DNA of 64,000 nt. Origin: JBCBWG01 sp038523925. GTDB lineage: Bacteria; Pseudomonadota; Alphaproteobacteria; Rhizobiales; Hyphomicrobiaceae. The stretch is taken from assembly GCA_038523925.1 (NCBI GenBank), contig JBCBIY010000010.1, positions 1 through 64,000 of the forward strand, read 5' to 3'. The notes under the pieces are model-generated. The model worked only from the letters and a program-made list of their open reading frames with translations, was not told the origin of the DNA and made no database searches. This document shows, piece after piece, positions 27,701 to 36,561 of the stretch (the first letter of the stretch is position 1; every line of letters starts with the position of its first letter). A program made the translations under genes and the position numbers.

Positions 27701-29488
27701 ATGGCGCAGGGTGCAAAGCCCGGCGAGGGTGGCCAGCTTCCGGGGCACAAGGTCGACCAGCGCATCGCGAAGGTGCGCCACTCGACGCCCGGCGTCGGCC
27801 TGATCTCGCCGCCGCCCCACCACGACATCTACTCGATCGAGGATTTGGCGCAGCTCATCTACGACCTCAAGAACGTCAATCCCGCAGGTGACGTTTCCGT
27901 CAAGCTCGTCTCGGAAGTCGGGGTCGGTACTGTCGCGGCCGGTGTCGCCAAGGCCCGCGCTGATCATGTGACGATCTCCGGCTTCGAAGGCGGCACGGGG
28001 GCCTCCCCGCTGACGTCCATCAAACATGCCGGCAGCCCCTGGGAGATCGGCCTCGCCGAGACGCATCAGACGCTGGTCGCCAACCGCCTGCGCGCGCGCA
28101 TTGCCGTCCAGGTCGACGGTGGGCTTCGCACAGGCCGTGACGTCGTCATCGGCGCGCTGCTCGGCGCGGACGAGTTCGGCTTCTCGACGGCGCCGCTGAT
28201 TGCCGCCGGCTGCATCATGATGCGCAAGTGTCACCTGAACACCTGCCCGGTCGGTGTCGCGACGCAGGACCCCGTCCTGCGCGCGCGCTTCAAGGGCAAG
28301 CCGGAGCACGTCGTCAACTTCTTCTTCTACGTCGCAGAGGAAGTGCGCGAGCTAATGGCTGCGATGGGCTTCCGCACCTTTGATGAGATGATCGGCCAGT
28401 CCGAGATGCTCGATAAGGACGACGCGATCGAACACTGGAAAGCGGAAGGGCTCGACTTCTCGCGGCTGTTCCATCCGATGACCGCGCACGAGAGCGACGC
28501 GCTTTATAATCGCGACCGTCAGGACCACGGGCTGGAGAAGGTGCTTGATCGCAAGCTCATCGAGCTCGCAGAGCCGGCGCTGACCGACCGCAACGCGATC
28601 AATTGCGAAGTGGCGATCTCAAACCGCGATCGTTCAACCGGTGCGATGCTGTCCGGTGAGGTTGCAAAGCGCTTCGGTCACGAAGGCCTGCCGGAAGACA
28701 CCATCTACTTCAACATGACCGGGACCGCAGGCCAGGCATTTGGCGCGTGGGTCGCAAATGGTGTCACGCTCGATCTTGTCGGCGAAGCCAACGACTACGT
28801 CGGCAAGGGGTTGTCAGGTGGCAAGCTGATCGTCCGTCCGGCGCCGCAGTCGGGCATCGTCCCTGAAGAGAGCATCATCGTCGGAAACACAGTTCTCTAC
28901 GGCGCGATCGAAGGCGAGTGCTATTTCCGCGGTATCGCAGGCGAACGGTTCGCCGTCCGCAACTCCGGCGCGATCGCGGTCGTCGAAGGCACGGGCGATC
29001 ATGGCTGTGAGTACATGACCGGCGGCGTCGTTGTCGTGCTCGGCAAGACCGGACGCAACTTTGCGGCTGGGATGTCCGGCGGCATCGCCTACGTGCTCGA
29101 CGAGGACGACGACTTCGCATCGAAGTGCAATCTCGCGATGATCGATCTGCTCGAGGTGCCTGCTGAAGAAGAGGCCATGAAGCGGATTGCCGGCGGCTCG
29201 CTTGAGAGCCACGGCCTGGTCGACGTGATGCAGGACATGACCGGCCATGACGCCGAGCGCCTATACCGTCTGATCGAGCGGCATGCGCACTACACGAACT
29301 CGGCGAAGGCTCAGGCGATCATTGGCGATTGGCAAGCCTGGTTGCCCAAGTTCAAGAAAGTCATGCCGATCGAGTACGCCCGTGCGCTGCAGGAGATGGC
29401 TAAGGCGCAAGCGGCTGATACGACCGGCTTCGATGTTATGGAAATCGGCTTCAAGACGCCGGTCAGCGGTGGCGAGAAGCTGAACTAG
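24773..29488 (+). CDS. gltB: Glutamate synthase (NADPH) large subunit
   Basis: A 1571-residue GltB, normal length. The class II amidotransferase domain begins at the conserved Cys29 (RDACGVGF), so a 28-residue propeptide must be removed. A central domain (about 450-800), the FMN-binding synthase domain (about 860-1230, with FEGGTGASPLTSIKHAG) and the C-terminal beta-helix GXGXG domain (about 1290-1530) follow. The 3Fe-4S cluster cysteines are visible as Cys1147, Cys1153 and Cys1158 in CIMMRKCHLNTCPVG. Together with GltD it converts glutamine and 2-oxoglutarate into two glutamates. gltD follows after 221 bp on the same strand; a 567-bp leader precedes it. Confidence 0.98.
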   Translation: MTKSHLPLGIASAPKREGLFDPSLERDACGVGFIANLKGEKSHQIVEDALFILENLEHRGAVGADPLSGDGAGILLQIPHEFFSSVTADVGFTLPEPGQYAVAQLFMPADDRLRAHCSRVWERIAADESFDVIGWRQVPVDNSKLSELVAATEPSHWQLFLRKPADLDQDAFERRLYIMRKVVSNTIRASYKGRDIGHYTVSLSTRTVIYKGMFLSFQVKEYYRDLSDPRVVSAMALVHQRFSTNTFPSWKLAHPYRMVAHNGEINTLRGNVNWMAARQASVASPKFGDDISKLWPISYEGQSDTACFDNALEFLWMGGYELAHAAMMLIPEAWAGNPLMSDDRRAFYEYHAALMEPWDGPAAMAFTDGRQIGATLDRNGLRPARYLVTNDDRVIMASESGTLPVAEENIVQKWRLQPGKMLLIDLEEGRIIDDAELKAKLSAAHPYANWLSSAQINVGDLPLADGTADVTEVSADLLDRQQAFGYTEESLKFLMAPMALTGQEAIGSMGTDTPISALSSKDKLLHTYFKQNFAQVTNPPIDPIREELVMSLVSFIGPRPNILDLEGTANNRRLEVYQPILTNDDLERIRQIGEMPDNAFTSITLDMTYPAEYGADGMEAALDVVCAEAEEAVRSGKYNIIILSDRDLGRDRIAVPSLLGTSAVHHHLIRQGLRTSVGLVVETGEAHEVHQFATLAGYGAEAINPYLAFETLQAIREDIDPDIDNEEATRRYIKAVNKGLLKVMSKMGISTYQSYCGAQIFDAVGLSSAFVEKYFTGTHTQIEGIGLSEVSRETVERHARAFADVPTLEHGLEVGGEYAYRIRGERHAWRPNTVADLQHAVRGSLPDKYRDYARGMNEQAADLMTVRGMFRLRAAEDMGRTAIPLEDVEPAAEIVKRFATGAMSFGSISHEAHSTLAIAMNRIGGRSNTGEGGEEPERFKPLDNGDSMRSAIKQVASGRFGVTTEYLANSDMMQIKMAQGAKPGEGGQLPGHKVDQRIAKVRHSTPGVGLISPPPHHDIYSIEDLAQLIYDLKNVNPAGDVSVKLVSEVGVGTVAAGVAKARADHVTISGFEGGTGASPLTSIKHAGSPWEIGLAETHQTLVANRLRARIAVQVDGGLRTGRDVVIGALLGADEFGFSTAPLIAAGCIMMRKCHLNTCPVGVATQDPVLRARFKGKPEHVVNFFFYVAEEVRELMAAMGFRTFDEMIGQSEMLDKDDAIEHWKAEGLDFSRLFHPMTAHESDALYNRDRQDHGLEKVLDRKLIELAEPALTDRNAINCEVAISNRDRSTGAMLSGEVAKRFGHEGLPEDTIYFNMTGTAGQAFGAWVANGVTLDLVGEANDYVGKGLSGGKLIVRPAPQSGIVPEESIIVGNTVLYGAIEGECYFRGIAGERFAVRNSGAIAVVEGTGDHGCEYMTGGVVVVLGKTGRNFAAGMSGGIAYVLDEDDDFASKCNLAMIDLLEVPAEEEAMKRIAGGSLESHGLVDVMQDMTGHDAERLYRLIERHAHYTNSAKAQAIIGDWQAWLPKFKKVMPIEYARALQEMAKAQAADTTGFDVMEIGFKTPVSGGEKLN

Positions 29489-29709
29489 GCAACGCGGTGG
29501 CGCAAAGATAGAGCACGAGCGCCTCTGTAGCGACACGATGGTTTGCGCGGCGGACGAGCTGAGTGGGTCCTTTATGGCGCGTGCATCTCTATGCAGCTTG
29601 CGACGCCGCTGCGTCGGCTTCGATCGCAAGCGCGTCGAGAAGAGCAAAAGTTATCGCGCCAGGCCGAGCGCGTTGAAGCGATATTGATTGGACGGGACAG
29701 GAAACGACG

Positions 29710-31131
29710 ATGGGTAAGCACACAGGCTTTCTGGAATTCGAGCGCGTTGACCGCACGTACAAACCGGCCGAGGAGCGCACGAAGCACTGGAACGAGTTCG
29801 TCGTCCCGCTGGGTCAGGATGAGACCAAACGCCAGGCTGGCCGCTGCATGGATTGCGGCATCCCGTTCTGCCACACCGGCTGCCCGGTCAATAACCAGAT
29901 CCCCGACTGGAACAACCTCGTCTACGAGGGTGATTGGGAACGCGCGATCACCAACTTGCACTCGACCAACAACTTCCCCGAAGTAACCGGCCGTATTTGC
30001 CCTGCGCCCTGCGAGGCAGCTTGCACGCTCAACATCGAAGACACGCCGGTTACGATCAAAACGATCGAGTGCGCGATTGCTGACCGCGCGTTCGAGAACG
30101 GCTGGGTGAAGCCTCAGCCACCCGAAACAAAGACCGGCAAGTCAATCGGCATCGTTGGGTCGGGCCCAGCCGGCATGGCGGCCGCACAGCAGCTCGCGCG
30201 GGCGGGCCACGACGTGCATGTCTACGAGAAGAACGCGCGCCCCGGCGGCCTGATGGTCTACGGCATTCCTGACTTCAAGATGGAGAAGGAGTTGATCGCG
30301 CGCCGCGTCCGGCAGATGGAAGCTGAAGGCGTCGTATTCCACTGCGGTGTCGAGATCGGCGCAAGCAAGTCAATCGCGGATCTCCGCGATGCACACGATG
30401 CTGTGCTGCTCGCAGGTGGCGCCGAGAAGCCGCGCGATCTGCCGGTGCCTGGCCGCGATTTCGACGGCATTCACTTCGCCATGGATTTCCTGCCGCAGCA
30501 GAACCGCCGCATCGCCGAGGAGCAGTTACAGCCGGGCGGGACGGCTGAGACGGCCGAAGGCCGCCATGTCGTCGTGATCGGCGGCGGCGACACCGGCTCT
30601 GATTGCATCGGGACATCGTTCCGCCAGGGTGCCGCGAGCGTCACGCAGCTCGAAATCATGGCCGCCCCGCCGGAGAAGGAAAACAAAGACCTGACGTGGC
30701 CGCACTGGCCGATGAAGATGCGCACATCGACCAGCCAGGCTGAAGGCGCCAAGCGCGACTTCGCGGTCAACACCAAGCGTTTTGAGGGCGAGGACGGCCG
30801 GGTCACCAAGCTCATCTGCTGCAACGTCGACGAGAAGTTTCAGGAGATCCCTGGCAGCGAGTTCGAGATCAAGGCCGATCTGGTCCTGCTGGCGATGGGC
30901 TTTGTCGCGCCGGTCACCGAGCGGCTCGGCGAAAGCGTGACGCTTGAGCTCGATCCGCGCGGAAACGTGCTCGCCGACGAGATGGCCTACGCGACGTCTG
31001 AAGATGGCGTTTATGCCGCCGGTGACATGCGTCGCGGACAGTCGCTTGTCGTCTGGGCGATCCGCGAGGGGCGTCAGGCGGCGCACGCCATCGACAAGGA
31101 CCTCATGGGCGCGACCAACCTGCCGCGATAG
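29710..31131 (+). CDS. gltD: Glutamate synthase (NADPH) small subunit
   Basis: A 473-residue GltD. The N-terminal region has the cysteine clusters that bind 4Fe-4S centres (Cys46, 49, 54, 58 in CMDCGIPFCHTGCP and Cys97, 101, 105 in CPAPCEAAC). An FAD motif GIVGSGPAGMAAAQQLA and an NADPH motif VVVIGGGDTGSDC follow, ending with YAAGDMRRGQSLVVWAI. It passes electrons from NADPH to GltB. It lies 221 bp after gltB, a rather long gap for partner subunits, with no gene between. A weak hairpin follows the stop before the convergent cyclase gene. Confidence 0.98.
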   Translation: MGKHTGFLEFERVDRTYKPAEERTKHWNEFVVPLGQDETKRQAGRCMDCGIPFCHTGCPVNNQIPDWNNLVYEGDWERAITNLHSTNNFPEVTGRICPAPCEAACTLNIEDTPVTIKTIECAIADRAFENGWVKPQPPETKTGKSIGIVGSGPAGMAAAQQLARAGHDVHVYEKNARPGGLMVYGIPDFKMEKELIARRVRQMEAEGVVFHCGVEIGASKSIADLRDAHDAVLLAGGAEKPRDLPVPGRDFDGIHFAMDFLPQQNRRIAEEQLQPGGTAETAEGRHVVVIGGGDTGSDCIGTSFRQGAASVTQLEIMAAPPEKENKDLTWPHWPMKMRTSTSQAEGAKRDFAVNTKRFEGEDGRVTKLICCNVDEKFQEIPGSEFEIKADLVLLAMGFVAPVTERLGESVTLELDPRGNVLADEMAYATSEDGVYAAGDMRRGQSLVVWAIREGRQAAHAIDKDLMGATNLPR

Positions 31132-31143
31132 GCGGGTTGGTTT
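31119..31143 (+). terminator. Weak terminator-like hairpin after gltD
   Basis: CCTGCC-GCGATA-GGCGGG (six-base stem, one wobble) overlaps the gltD stop codon and is followed by TTGGTTT. The stem is short and the T-run broken, so this is a weak call supported mainly by its place between convergent genes. Confidence 0.3.
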
Positions 31144-31158
31144 GGCCGAGTGCGCGGA

Positions 31159-33441
31159 CTACTTCGTCATGTCGACTGCGCCGTCCCAATCGGGCGGTGG
31201 CGGATGGGCCATGAAGTCCGAGATACGGCGCTCGAAGAGCGCAATCGCGCCGACGAGATCGTAGTCAGCGGCTTGGCCCTTGAGCTTCGCGAACCGCGCC
31301 GCGGCTGTCGGCCAATTGCGCGCGGCGTAAGCTTCGCGCGCGGAACCAAACGCGTCGGCGAAGGCCCGGAATGCTGCATCTTCAGCCAGTGCTGCGCCGC
31401 CGACCAGCGCCCAAATTGGCTCGATCGTCTCGCGGCCTTTGACGCGGACGCGGTCGATCTCAATGGCCGCCAGGCCGGTCGCGCCGGCCCGATGCGCCGT
31501 GTCGGACATCAATATCGAAACGCCATACTGCCGCGTCAGGCCTTCGAGCCGGGAAGCAAGGTTCACGGTATCGCCGAGCACGGAGTAGTCGAAGCGCAGG
31601 TCCGAGCCCATGTTGCCGACCATCGCTTCCCCGGTCGCGAGCCCGACGCCGACGCTGAGGTCGTCATGCACGTCGCCACCCGCCTCAGCTCTCCGCTCGG
31701 CGTTGAGCGCCTTCAACCGGTCAATCATGTCGATCGCCGCTTCGCTGGCATTGCGGGCATGGTCGGCGTCGTCGAGCGGGGCGTTCCAAAACGCCATGAT
31801 CGCATCGCCCATATACTTGTCGACCGTCCCGCGCCGCTCAATGATCGCGCGCGTCAGCGGGGTCAGCATCCGGTTCATCAGCGCCGTCAGGCCCTGCGGA
31901 TTGTCATGAAAGCCTTCGGCCACCGCCGTGAAGCCGCGGACGTCGCTGAACATCAGCGTCAACTCACGTGTCTCACCGCCAAGCTGCAGCCGTTCGGGCT
32001 GGCGGATAAGCTGGCGGACGAGTTCGGGCGCCATGTAGTGGTCGAACGCGTTGCGGATGGCGTTGCGGTCGGCTTCCGCGTGCACGTAGAGCAGGCTGGA
32101 GCCTGCCAGATAGACCGCGGTCATCGTGGCGACGGGAAAGACGGGGTCGAGGAGAAGGCGACCGTCTGAAAACGCGAACCATGAGACGGCAACCACGGCC
32201 GCGACCGCGACAGCGCCGAGCACGGCACCGAGCCGCGCACCGCCAAAGTAGGTGGTGGCCGCAAGGAGCAGCGCTGCGAGCGCTGTGAAGATGACTTCCA
32301 GGCCGGCTGCGTAGTCTGGCCGCTGAAGTGTGTTGCCGGTGAGCAGGCGTTCGATGGCTTGCGCGTGGACCTCGACGCCGGGGATCGCGGCATCAAGGGG
32401 CGTTGCCTGCAGGTCGAACAGCCCGGCCGCGCTCGTGCCGATGAGGACGATCCGGTCTCGGACGGCGTCTGCGTCGAGTGTGTCGGCGAGGACATCGGCT
32501 GCGCTGATGTAGCGGCTCGGCGTCGACCTGGAGAACGGCAGCCAGACCTGGCCCGTCCCATCGACGTCGACATCGAGATCGCCAATGCGGACTTGCGTGA
32601 GGCCCGTCTCGCCGCCAATGCCGGCTTCGCCGCTTGCCGTGGCAGAGACGATCGCGACTGTGTCAGCACCAGCCACAAGCCTCACGACCTCAGCCGATAA
32701 CGAAAGCACGAGCTGGTCTGATATCTTCACGACGACCGGCACGCGGCGGACGACCTGATCGATTTGCGGCAGCCAGTTGAGTGCGCCGAAGCCAGCGGCC
32801 GCCGCCTGAAGCGCACTTAGGTTCTGCGTGGCAGCGTCGAAAGCAGGAAGCAGGCTTGCGGGGTTGTCGCCAAGCAAGGCGAAGCCCGCGCGTTCCGGAA
32901 GCTTCGCCGACGTATCACCCTTTCGGCCGACGACGCCGAGTACGACCGGCCCGCCGCCAATGGCTTTGGCGAGCAACTGATCGCCGCCGCCGCCGGCTTC
33001 GAGCTCAGCGCAGCCGGCGAGGAAGCCATAGCGTTTAAGATCGGCGGCCGGAAGCGCGCACGGCCCGACCCGCTCAGCGTTGGGGAAGATGAAATCAAAC
33101 GCGATAACGGCCGCGCCTGCGCCCTGCAGCTTCTCGACGAGTGCCGCGAGCGTGCGCCGCGACCAGGGCCAACGGCCGATCTTGGATAGGGCGCGCTCGT
33201 CCACATCGACGATGCGGACCAAGTGCGGCGGTGGCGCAGGGACGGGGGCAATGCGCTGAAAGCTATCGAACGCGAGAAGGCGCAGCGCCGTCACCGGGGC
33301 CGGGTCTGAGAGGCGGATGGCGAGCGCGACCGCAAGCACGAGCGAGATCGTCCCCCAGAACAGCAGAGGTCGCGAACTCGATCCTAACAAGCGGCGCATG
33401 CGGCAGGCTCTTCGTGTGATCCGTAACCCGCGACTGCGCAT
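31159..33441 (-). CDS. CHASE2-domain membrane adenylate cyclase (class III)
   Basis: A 760-residue sensor enzyme. An N-terminal membrane helix (about 26-43) leads into a periplasmic CHASE2 domain (about 50-370, with VRIVDVDERALSKIGRWPW and IVLIGTSAAGLFDLQATPLD). Three membrane helices (about 380-450) and a class III cyclase domain (about 490-670) follow. The cyclase keeps both metal-binding Asp (Asp500 in FSDVRGFT, and the Asp in KYMGDA), Lys542 for adenine selection, and the NLASRLE Arg, so cAMP should be the product. An ATG at 33399 is an alternative start. It is divergent from a FecR-domain protein, a pairing I have seen in other Proteobacteria. Confidence 0.93.
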   Translation of the reverse strand: MRSRGLRITRRACRMRRLLGSSSRPLLFWGTISLVLAVALAIRLSDPAPVTALRLLAFDSFQRIAPVPAPPPHLVRIVDVDERALSKIGRWPWSRRTLAALVEKLQGAGAAVIAFDFIFPNAERVGPCALPAADLKRYGFLAGCAELEAGGGGDQLLAKAIGGGPVVLGVVGRKGDTSAKLPERAGFALLGDNPASLLPAFDAATQNLSALQAAAAGFGALNWLPQIDQVVRRVPVVVKISDQLVLSLSAEVVRLVAGADTVAIVSATASGEAGIGGETGLTQVRIGDLDVDVDGTGQVWLPFSRSTPSRYISAADVLADTLDADAVRDRIVLIGTSAAGLFDLQATPLDAAIPGVEVHAQAIERLLTGNTLQRPDYAAGLEVIFTALAALLLAATTYFGGARLGAVLGAVAVAAVVAVSWFAFSDGRLLLDPVFPVATMTAVYLAGSSLLYVHAEADRNAIRNAFDHYMAPELVRQLIRQPERLQLGGETRELTLMFSDVRGFTAVAEGFHDNPQGLTALMNRMLTPLTRAIIERRGTVDKYMGDAIMAFWNAPLDDADHARNASEAAIDMIDRLKALNAERRAEAGGDVHDDLSVGVGLATGEAMVGNMGSDLRFDYSVLGDTVNLASRLEGLTRQYGVSILMSDTAHRAGATGLAAIEIDRVRVKGRETIEPIWALVGGAALAEDAAFRAFADAFGSAREAYAARNWPTAAARFAKLKGQAADYDLVGAIALFERRISDFMAHPPPPDWDGAVDMTK

Positions 33442-33627
33442 GGCTCATGCCATCGCGGAGCGGTGATGCGTGAGTTTACCTTACCGAAGCGGCGCACACG
33501 ACGTGTGGCTTGGCATCCTCTTTGCTGGACCAAGCGCACTGACAGTCTTGACCCGTCGCGCCTTCGCAGACTTCGATAGCGCTGCGGCGGGACGTCTCCA
33601 ACACGACCTCATCGAGGATCGCGCCCC

Positions 33628-34491
33628 GTGTCTACCGTTCCCGTACGCTCTGGCCTGAGCGCCTATGCCCACTTCGCCATCGCCGCCGCAGCCGTCACGG
33701 CATCTGCCGGCGCCGGTCTTAGCCTCTCCGCCGTTCAAGCCTCAGCTGCTGAGCGCGTTGGGACGGCGGTCCAGGTCACGAGCCCCGTGCGCGGCATCTT
33801 GAACGGGCGCCGCCGCAACCTGACCGCCTCCGCACCGGTCTTCTTCAAGGAGCGCCTGAATGCGGGCTCGCGCGGTCTCGGGCAGTTCATCCTCAATGAC
33901 AACACCAAGCTGGCGCTGACGTCGGGCGCATCGTTGACGCTCGACAACGTGGTCGTGCGACGGCGCGGCCGCCGGCGGGTTTGGCTACGCCTTGCAAAGG
34001 GCGCGATGCGGTTTGCGACGGGCAACTCGCGCCGGCGCGCCTACAAGATCAACGCGGCGTCCGCAACGCTCGGCGTGCGCGGCACGCTGTTCGACGTTTA
34101 CGTCCGCCGCGGGACGACATTTGTGCTGCTGCTTGAGGGTCGCGTGCGCGTTTGTGGCCGTGGCCGCTGCCGGAACCTCGTGCGCAAGTGCGATTGGGTT
34201 GAAGTGAACCGCGGTGGCCGGCTCAAAGGATCGCGCGGCGTGCGAAATGTCCGCCCCGCCGGCTCGGGTCTCGGTTGGGCACTGCCGTTCCTTGATGACG
34301 CGCGCTTGATCCCCGGCCTCGTAGGCTTCGGCGATGTCTGCCGCAACTTCTCAGGTCAGATCCAAGGCGGGCTTCCGCTGACACCGTGGGACCGTCCGGA
34401 TAGCGGCTCAAACCCGAACGGAGACCGGCCAACGCGGTCGCCGACGCCCTCCTCTGATGGTGAAGAGGAAGAGGAAACCAGCGATCCGTAA
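33628..34491 (+). CDS. FecR-domain exported protein
   Basis: A 287-residue exported protein with a signal peptide (about residues 1-40, ending ASA) and a FecR domain at about 45-190: a repeated GSRGLGQFILNDNTKLALTSG beta pattern, then ATGNSRRRAYKINAASATLGVRGTLFDVYV. A C-terminal tail contains three more Cys and an acidic Pro/Asp/Glu-rich end. It lacks the cytoplasmic anti-sigma part of true FecR, so it is a periplasmic FecR-like domain protein. The start is a GTG; no ATG lies before the signal peptide. Its partner is probably the divergent CHASE2 cyclase: it may be a ligand or sensor for the CHASE2 domain (inference). Confidence 0.85.
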   Translation: MSTVPVRSGLSAYAHFAIAAAAVTASAGAGLSLSAVQASAAERVGTAVQVTSPVRGILNGRRRNLTASAPVFFKERLNAGSRGLGQFILNDNTKLALTSGASLTLDNVVVRRRGRRRVWLRLAKGAMRFATGNSRRRAYKINAASATLGVRGTLFDVYVRRGTTFVLLLEGRVRVCGRGRCRNLVRKCDWVEVNRGGRLKGSRGVRNVRPAGSGLGWALPFLDDARLIPGLVGFGDVCRNFSGQIQGGLPLTPWDRPDSGSNPNGDRPTRSPTPSSDGEEEEETSDP

Positions 34492-34508
34492 GCGCTGGGG
34501 TTCGCGGC

Positions 34509-35633
34509 TCAGTTGACCATGATCTGGCGGACGGTGCTTGCATCCGCCAGCCGGTCGAACCCCTCGTTGATCTGGTCGAGTGAGACGCGCTCGCTCATGA
34601 TCCGGTCGACGGGCAGCAAGCCCTGCTGATAGAGCGCGATGAACCGCGGGATGTCGCGCTTCGGCACGCAAGAGCCAATGTAAGAGCCTTTCACCGTTCG
34701 CTCTTCGGCCACCATCTGCGTGATCGGGATGTTGAGCGTGTGTGAAGGGTGCGGCAGGCTCGCCGTCACCGTGGTCCCGCCCCGGCGCGTCGCACGATAC
34801 GCGAAGTCGAGTGCCTTCGCGGAACTCGCCATCTCAATTGCATAGTCGACGCCGCCGCCTGTCGCGTCGCGAAGCTCCTCCATCCCGCTCGCTGAACGCG
34901 AATTGATGGTCTTGGTGGCGCCAAGTTGGCGGGCGAGCGCAAGCTTGTCGTCAACCACGTCCACTGCGACGACCTCCCTTGCACCGGCCATCTTGGCGGC
35001 AAGCAGGCCCATCAGGCCGACGCCACCAAGCCCGACGATCGCGACGGTCGATCCGGGCGTGACTTTGGCTGTGTTGATGACGGCGCCGGCACCGGTCACC
35101 ACAGCGCAACCGAAGAGAGCGGCTTCCGCAAATGGGAGCGACTTGTCGATTTTCACGACGGAGTGCTGAGAGGCGACGCTATACTCCGCAAACGCTGAGA
35201 CGCCGACGTGATGGGAGACGACATCGCCGTTGCGGCGATAGCGCTTGGCGCCAGACATCAGCGTCCCGTTTGCGTTCGCCTTCGCGCCCGGTTCGCAAAG
35301 CGCCGGTCGGCCCTCCGCGCACGGCAGGCACGTCCCGCAACTTGGGATGAAGACGAATATAACGTGGTCGCCGACAGCGAGGTCGCGAACGCCCTGGCCG
35401 CACTCGACGACTTCGCCCGCGCACTCGTGGCCGAGCACCAGCGGAAGCTGCCTCGGCCGGTCGCCGTTAATCACCGACAAGTCAGAATGGCACAGGCCTG
35501 ACGCGCCAATCTTGACGAGCACCTCGCCTTCGCCCGGCGGGTCCATCTCAATCTCCGCGATCTCGATCGGCCTGGTGTCCGCATACGGGCGCGGGCGATC
35601 CTGTTCGATGAGCACGGCGGCGCGGGCTTTCAT
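34509..35633 (-). CDS. Zinc-dependent alcohol dehydrogenase (class III-like MDR)
   Basis: A 374-residue medium-chain dehydrogenase. Catalytic zinc ligands are Cys48 (SGLCHSDLSVI) and His70/Glu71 (GHE), with the third Cys in LFGCAVVTGAGAV. The structural zinc site is complete (Cys99, 102, 105 and 113). The NAD motif is VGLGGVGLMG, followed by Asp in VVAVDVVD, which favours NAD+. It resembles the glutathione-dependent formaldehyde dehydrogenase branch. The substrate is uncertain. The ATG at 35633 has AGAGG six bases upstream and fits the family N-terminus; the frame opens at 35711. It is divergent from modA. Confidence 0.92.
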   Translation of the reverse strand: MKARAAVLIEQDRPRPYADTRPIEIAEIEMDPPGEGEVLVKIGASGLCHSDLSVINGDRPRQLPLVLGHECAGEVVECGQGVRDLAVGDHVIFVFIPSCGTCLPCAEGRPALCEPGAKANANGTLMSGAKRYRRNGDVVSHHVGVSAFAEYSVASQHSVVKIDKSLPFAEAALFGCAVVTGAGAVINTAKVTPGSTVAIVGLGGVGLMGLLAAKMAGAREVVAVDVVDDKLALARQLGATKTINSRSASGMEELRDATGGGVDYAIEMASSAKALDFAYRATRRGGTTVTASLPHPSHTLNIPITQMVAEERTVKGSYIGSCVPKRDIPRFIALYQQGLLPVDRIMSERVSLDQINEGFDRLADASTVRQIMVN

Positions 35634-35709
35634 GACGACCTCTTGATTGACGTGATTTCGTTCGGCTGCTTGGTGAGAGCGTAGCGCCAAGCTGGCGAAT
35701 GGAGAAGAC

Positions 35710-36543
35710 ATGCGCCCGCGGAGGAACGCGATCTCGACGGATACGGGGCGCTGGCTGACGCGGCGCGGTGTGCTCGGGCTTGGCGCTGGCGCCGCGGCGG
35801 CATCAGCGTTCGGCGGGCGTCAGGCGCTCGCTTCAACGCACCTGACGATCGCAGCTGCGGCCAACCTTCGGATGATCATGCCGGAGCTGTTGGCGTCATT
35901 TGCGGATACGAACGCGGGTATGGCACCGCGCGTCAGCTTCGGCGCGTCCGGCAATCTCGCGCGGCAAATCGTGCAGGGTGCGCCGTTCGATGTGTTCCTG
36001 AGCGCCGACCGCGCCCGGGTGGACATCGTCGCGAAGCAGCAGCCAGGCCTCAAGCGGGCGACGTTTGCGGAGGGCCGGCTGGCACTTCTCGTCCGTCAAG
36101 GTCTCCGCATCACCGCGAGCGACGATCTTTCAGGGCTGAGCCGCGCGATCGCCGATGGCCGGATCAAGCGGTTTGCGATTGCCAACCCGCAGCATGCCCC
36201 CTTCGGCATGGCAGCGCAGGCAGCGCTTGAGACCAGCGGGGTCTGGGACGGCCTGAAGGGCCGCCTCGCGTTCGGAGAAAACGTGGCACAGGCCGCTCAG
36301 TTCGTGGTCAGCGGCAATGCGGACGCGGCACTCGTCGCCCTCTCGCTTGCCATGAGCCCGGACGTTGCGTCGCGCACCACGTATGCTGCGGTTTCGCCGA
36401 AGCTCCATGCGCCGCTGAAACAGGAGATGGCGCTGATACGGCCGGACAAGCCTGCGGCTGACGCCTTCTTTGCGTTCATGCTGAGTGCGCCGGCACAAGC
36501 AATCCTCGCCAAGAGCGGCTACGCTGGCGCGAACGAAGGTTAG
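35710..36543 (+). CDS. modA: Molybdate ABC transporter substrate-binding protein
   Basis: A 277-residue periplasmic binding protein. The N-terminus carries a twin-arginine type signal (LTRRGVLGLGAGAAAASAF), an unusual export route for ModA; the mature protein starts near residue 38. The ligand-binding fold is typical: TIAAAANLRMIMPELL, SFGASGNLARQIVQGAPFDV and the FLSADRARVD, then IANPQHAPFGMAAQAAL. It captures molybdate (or tungstate). GGAGAAG lies just before the ATG. modB follows after 18 bp. Confidence 0.94.
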   Translation: MRPRRNAISTDTGRWLTRRGVLGLGAGAAAASAFGGRQALASTHLTIAAAANLRMIMPELLASFADTNAGMAPRVSFGASGNLARQIVQGAPFDVFLSADRARVDIVAKQQPGLKRATFAEGRLALLVRQGLRITASDDLSGLSRAIADGRIKRFAIANPQHAPFGMAAQAALETSGVWDGLKGRLAFGENVAQAAQFVVSGNADAALVALSLAMSPDVASRTTYAAVSPKLHAPLKQEMALIRPDKPAADAFFAFMLSAPAQAILAKSGYAGANEG

Positions 36544-36561
36544 AGCTTCCCGGTCGACGAC

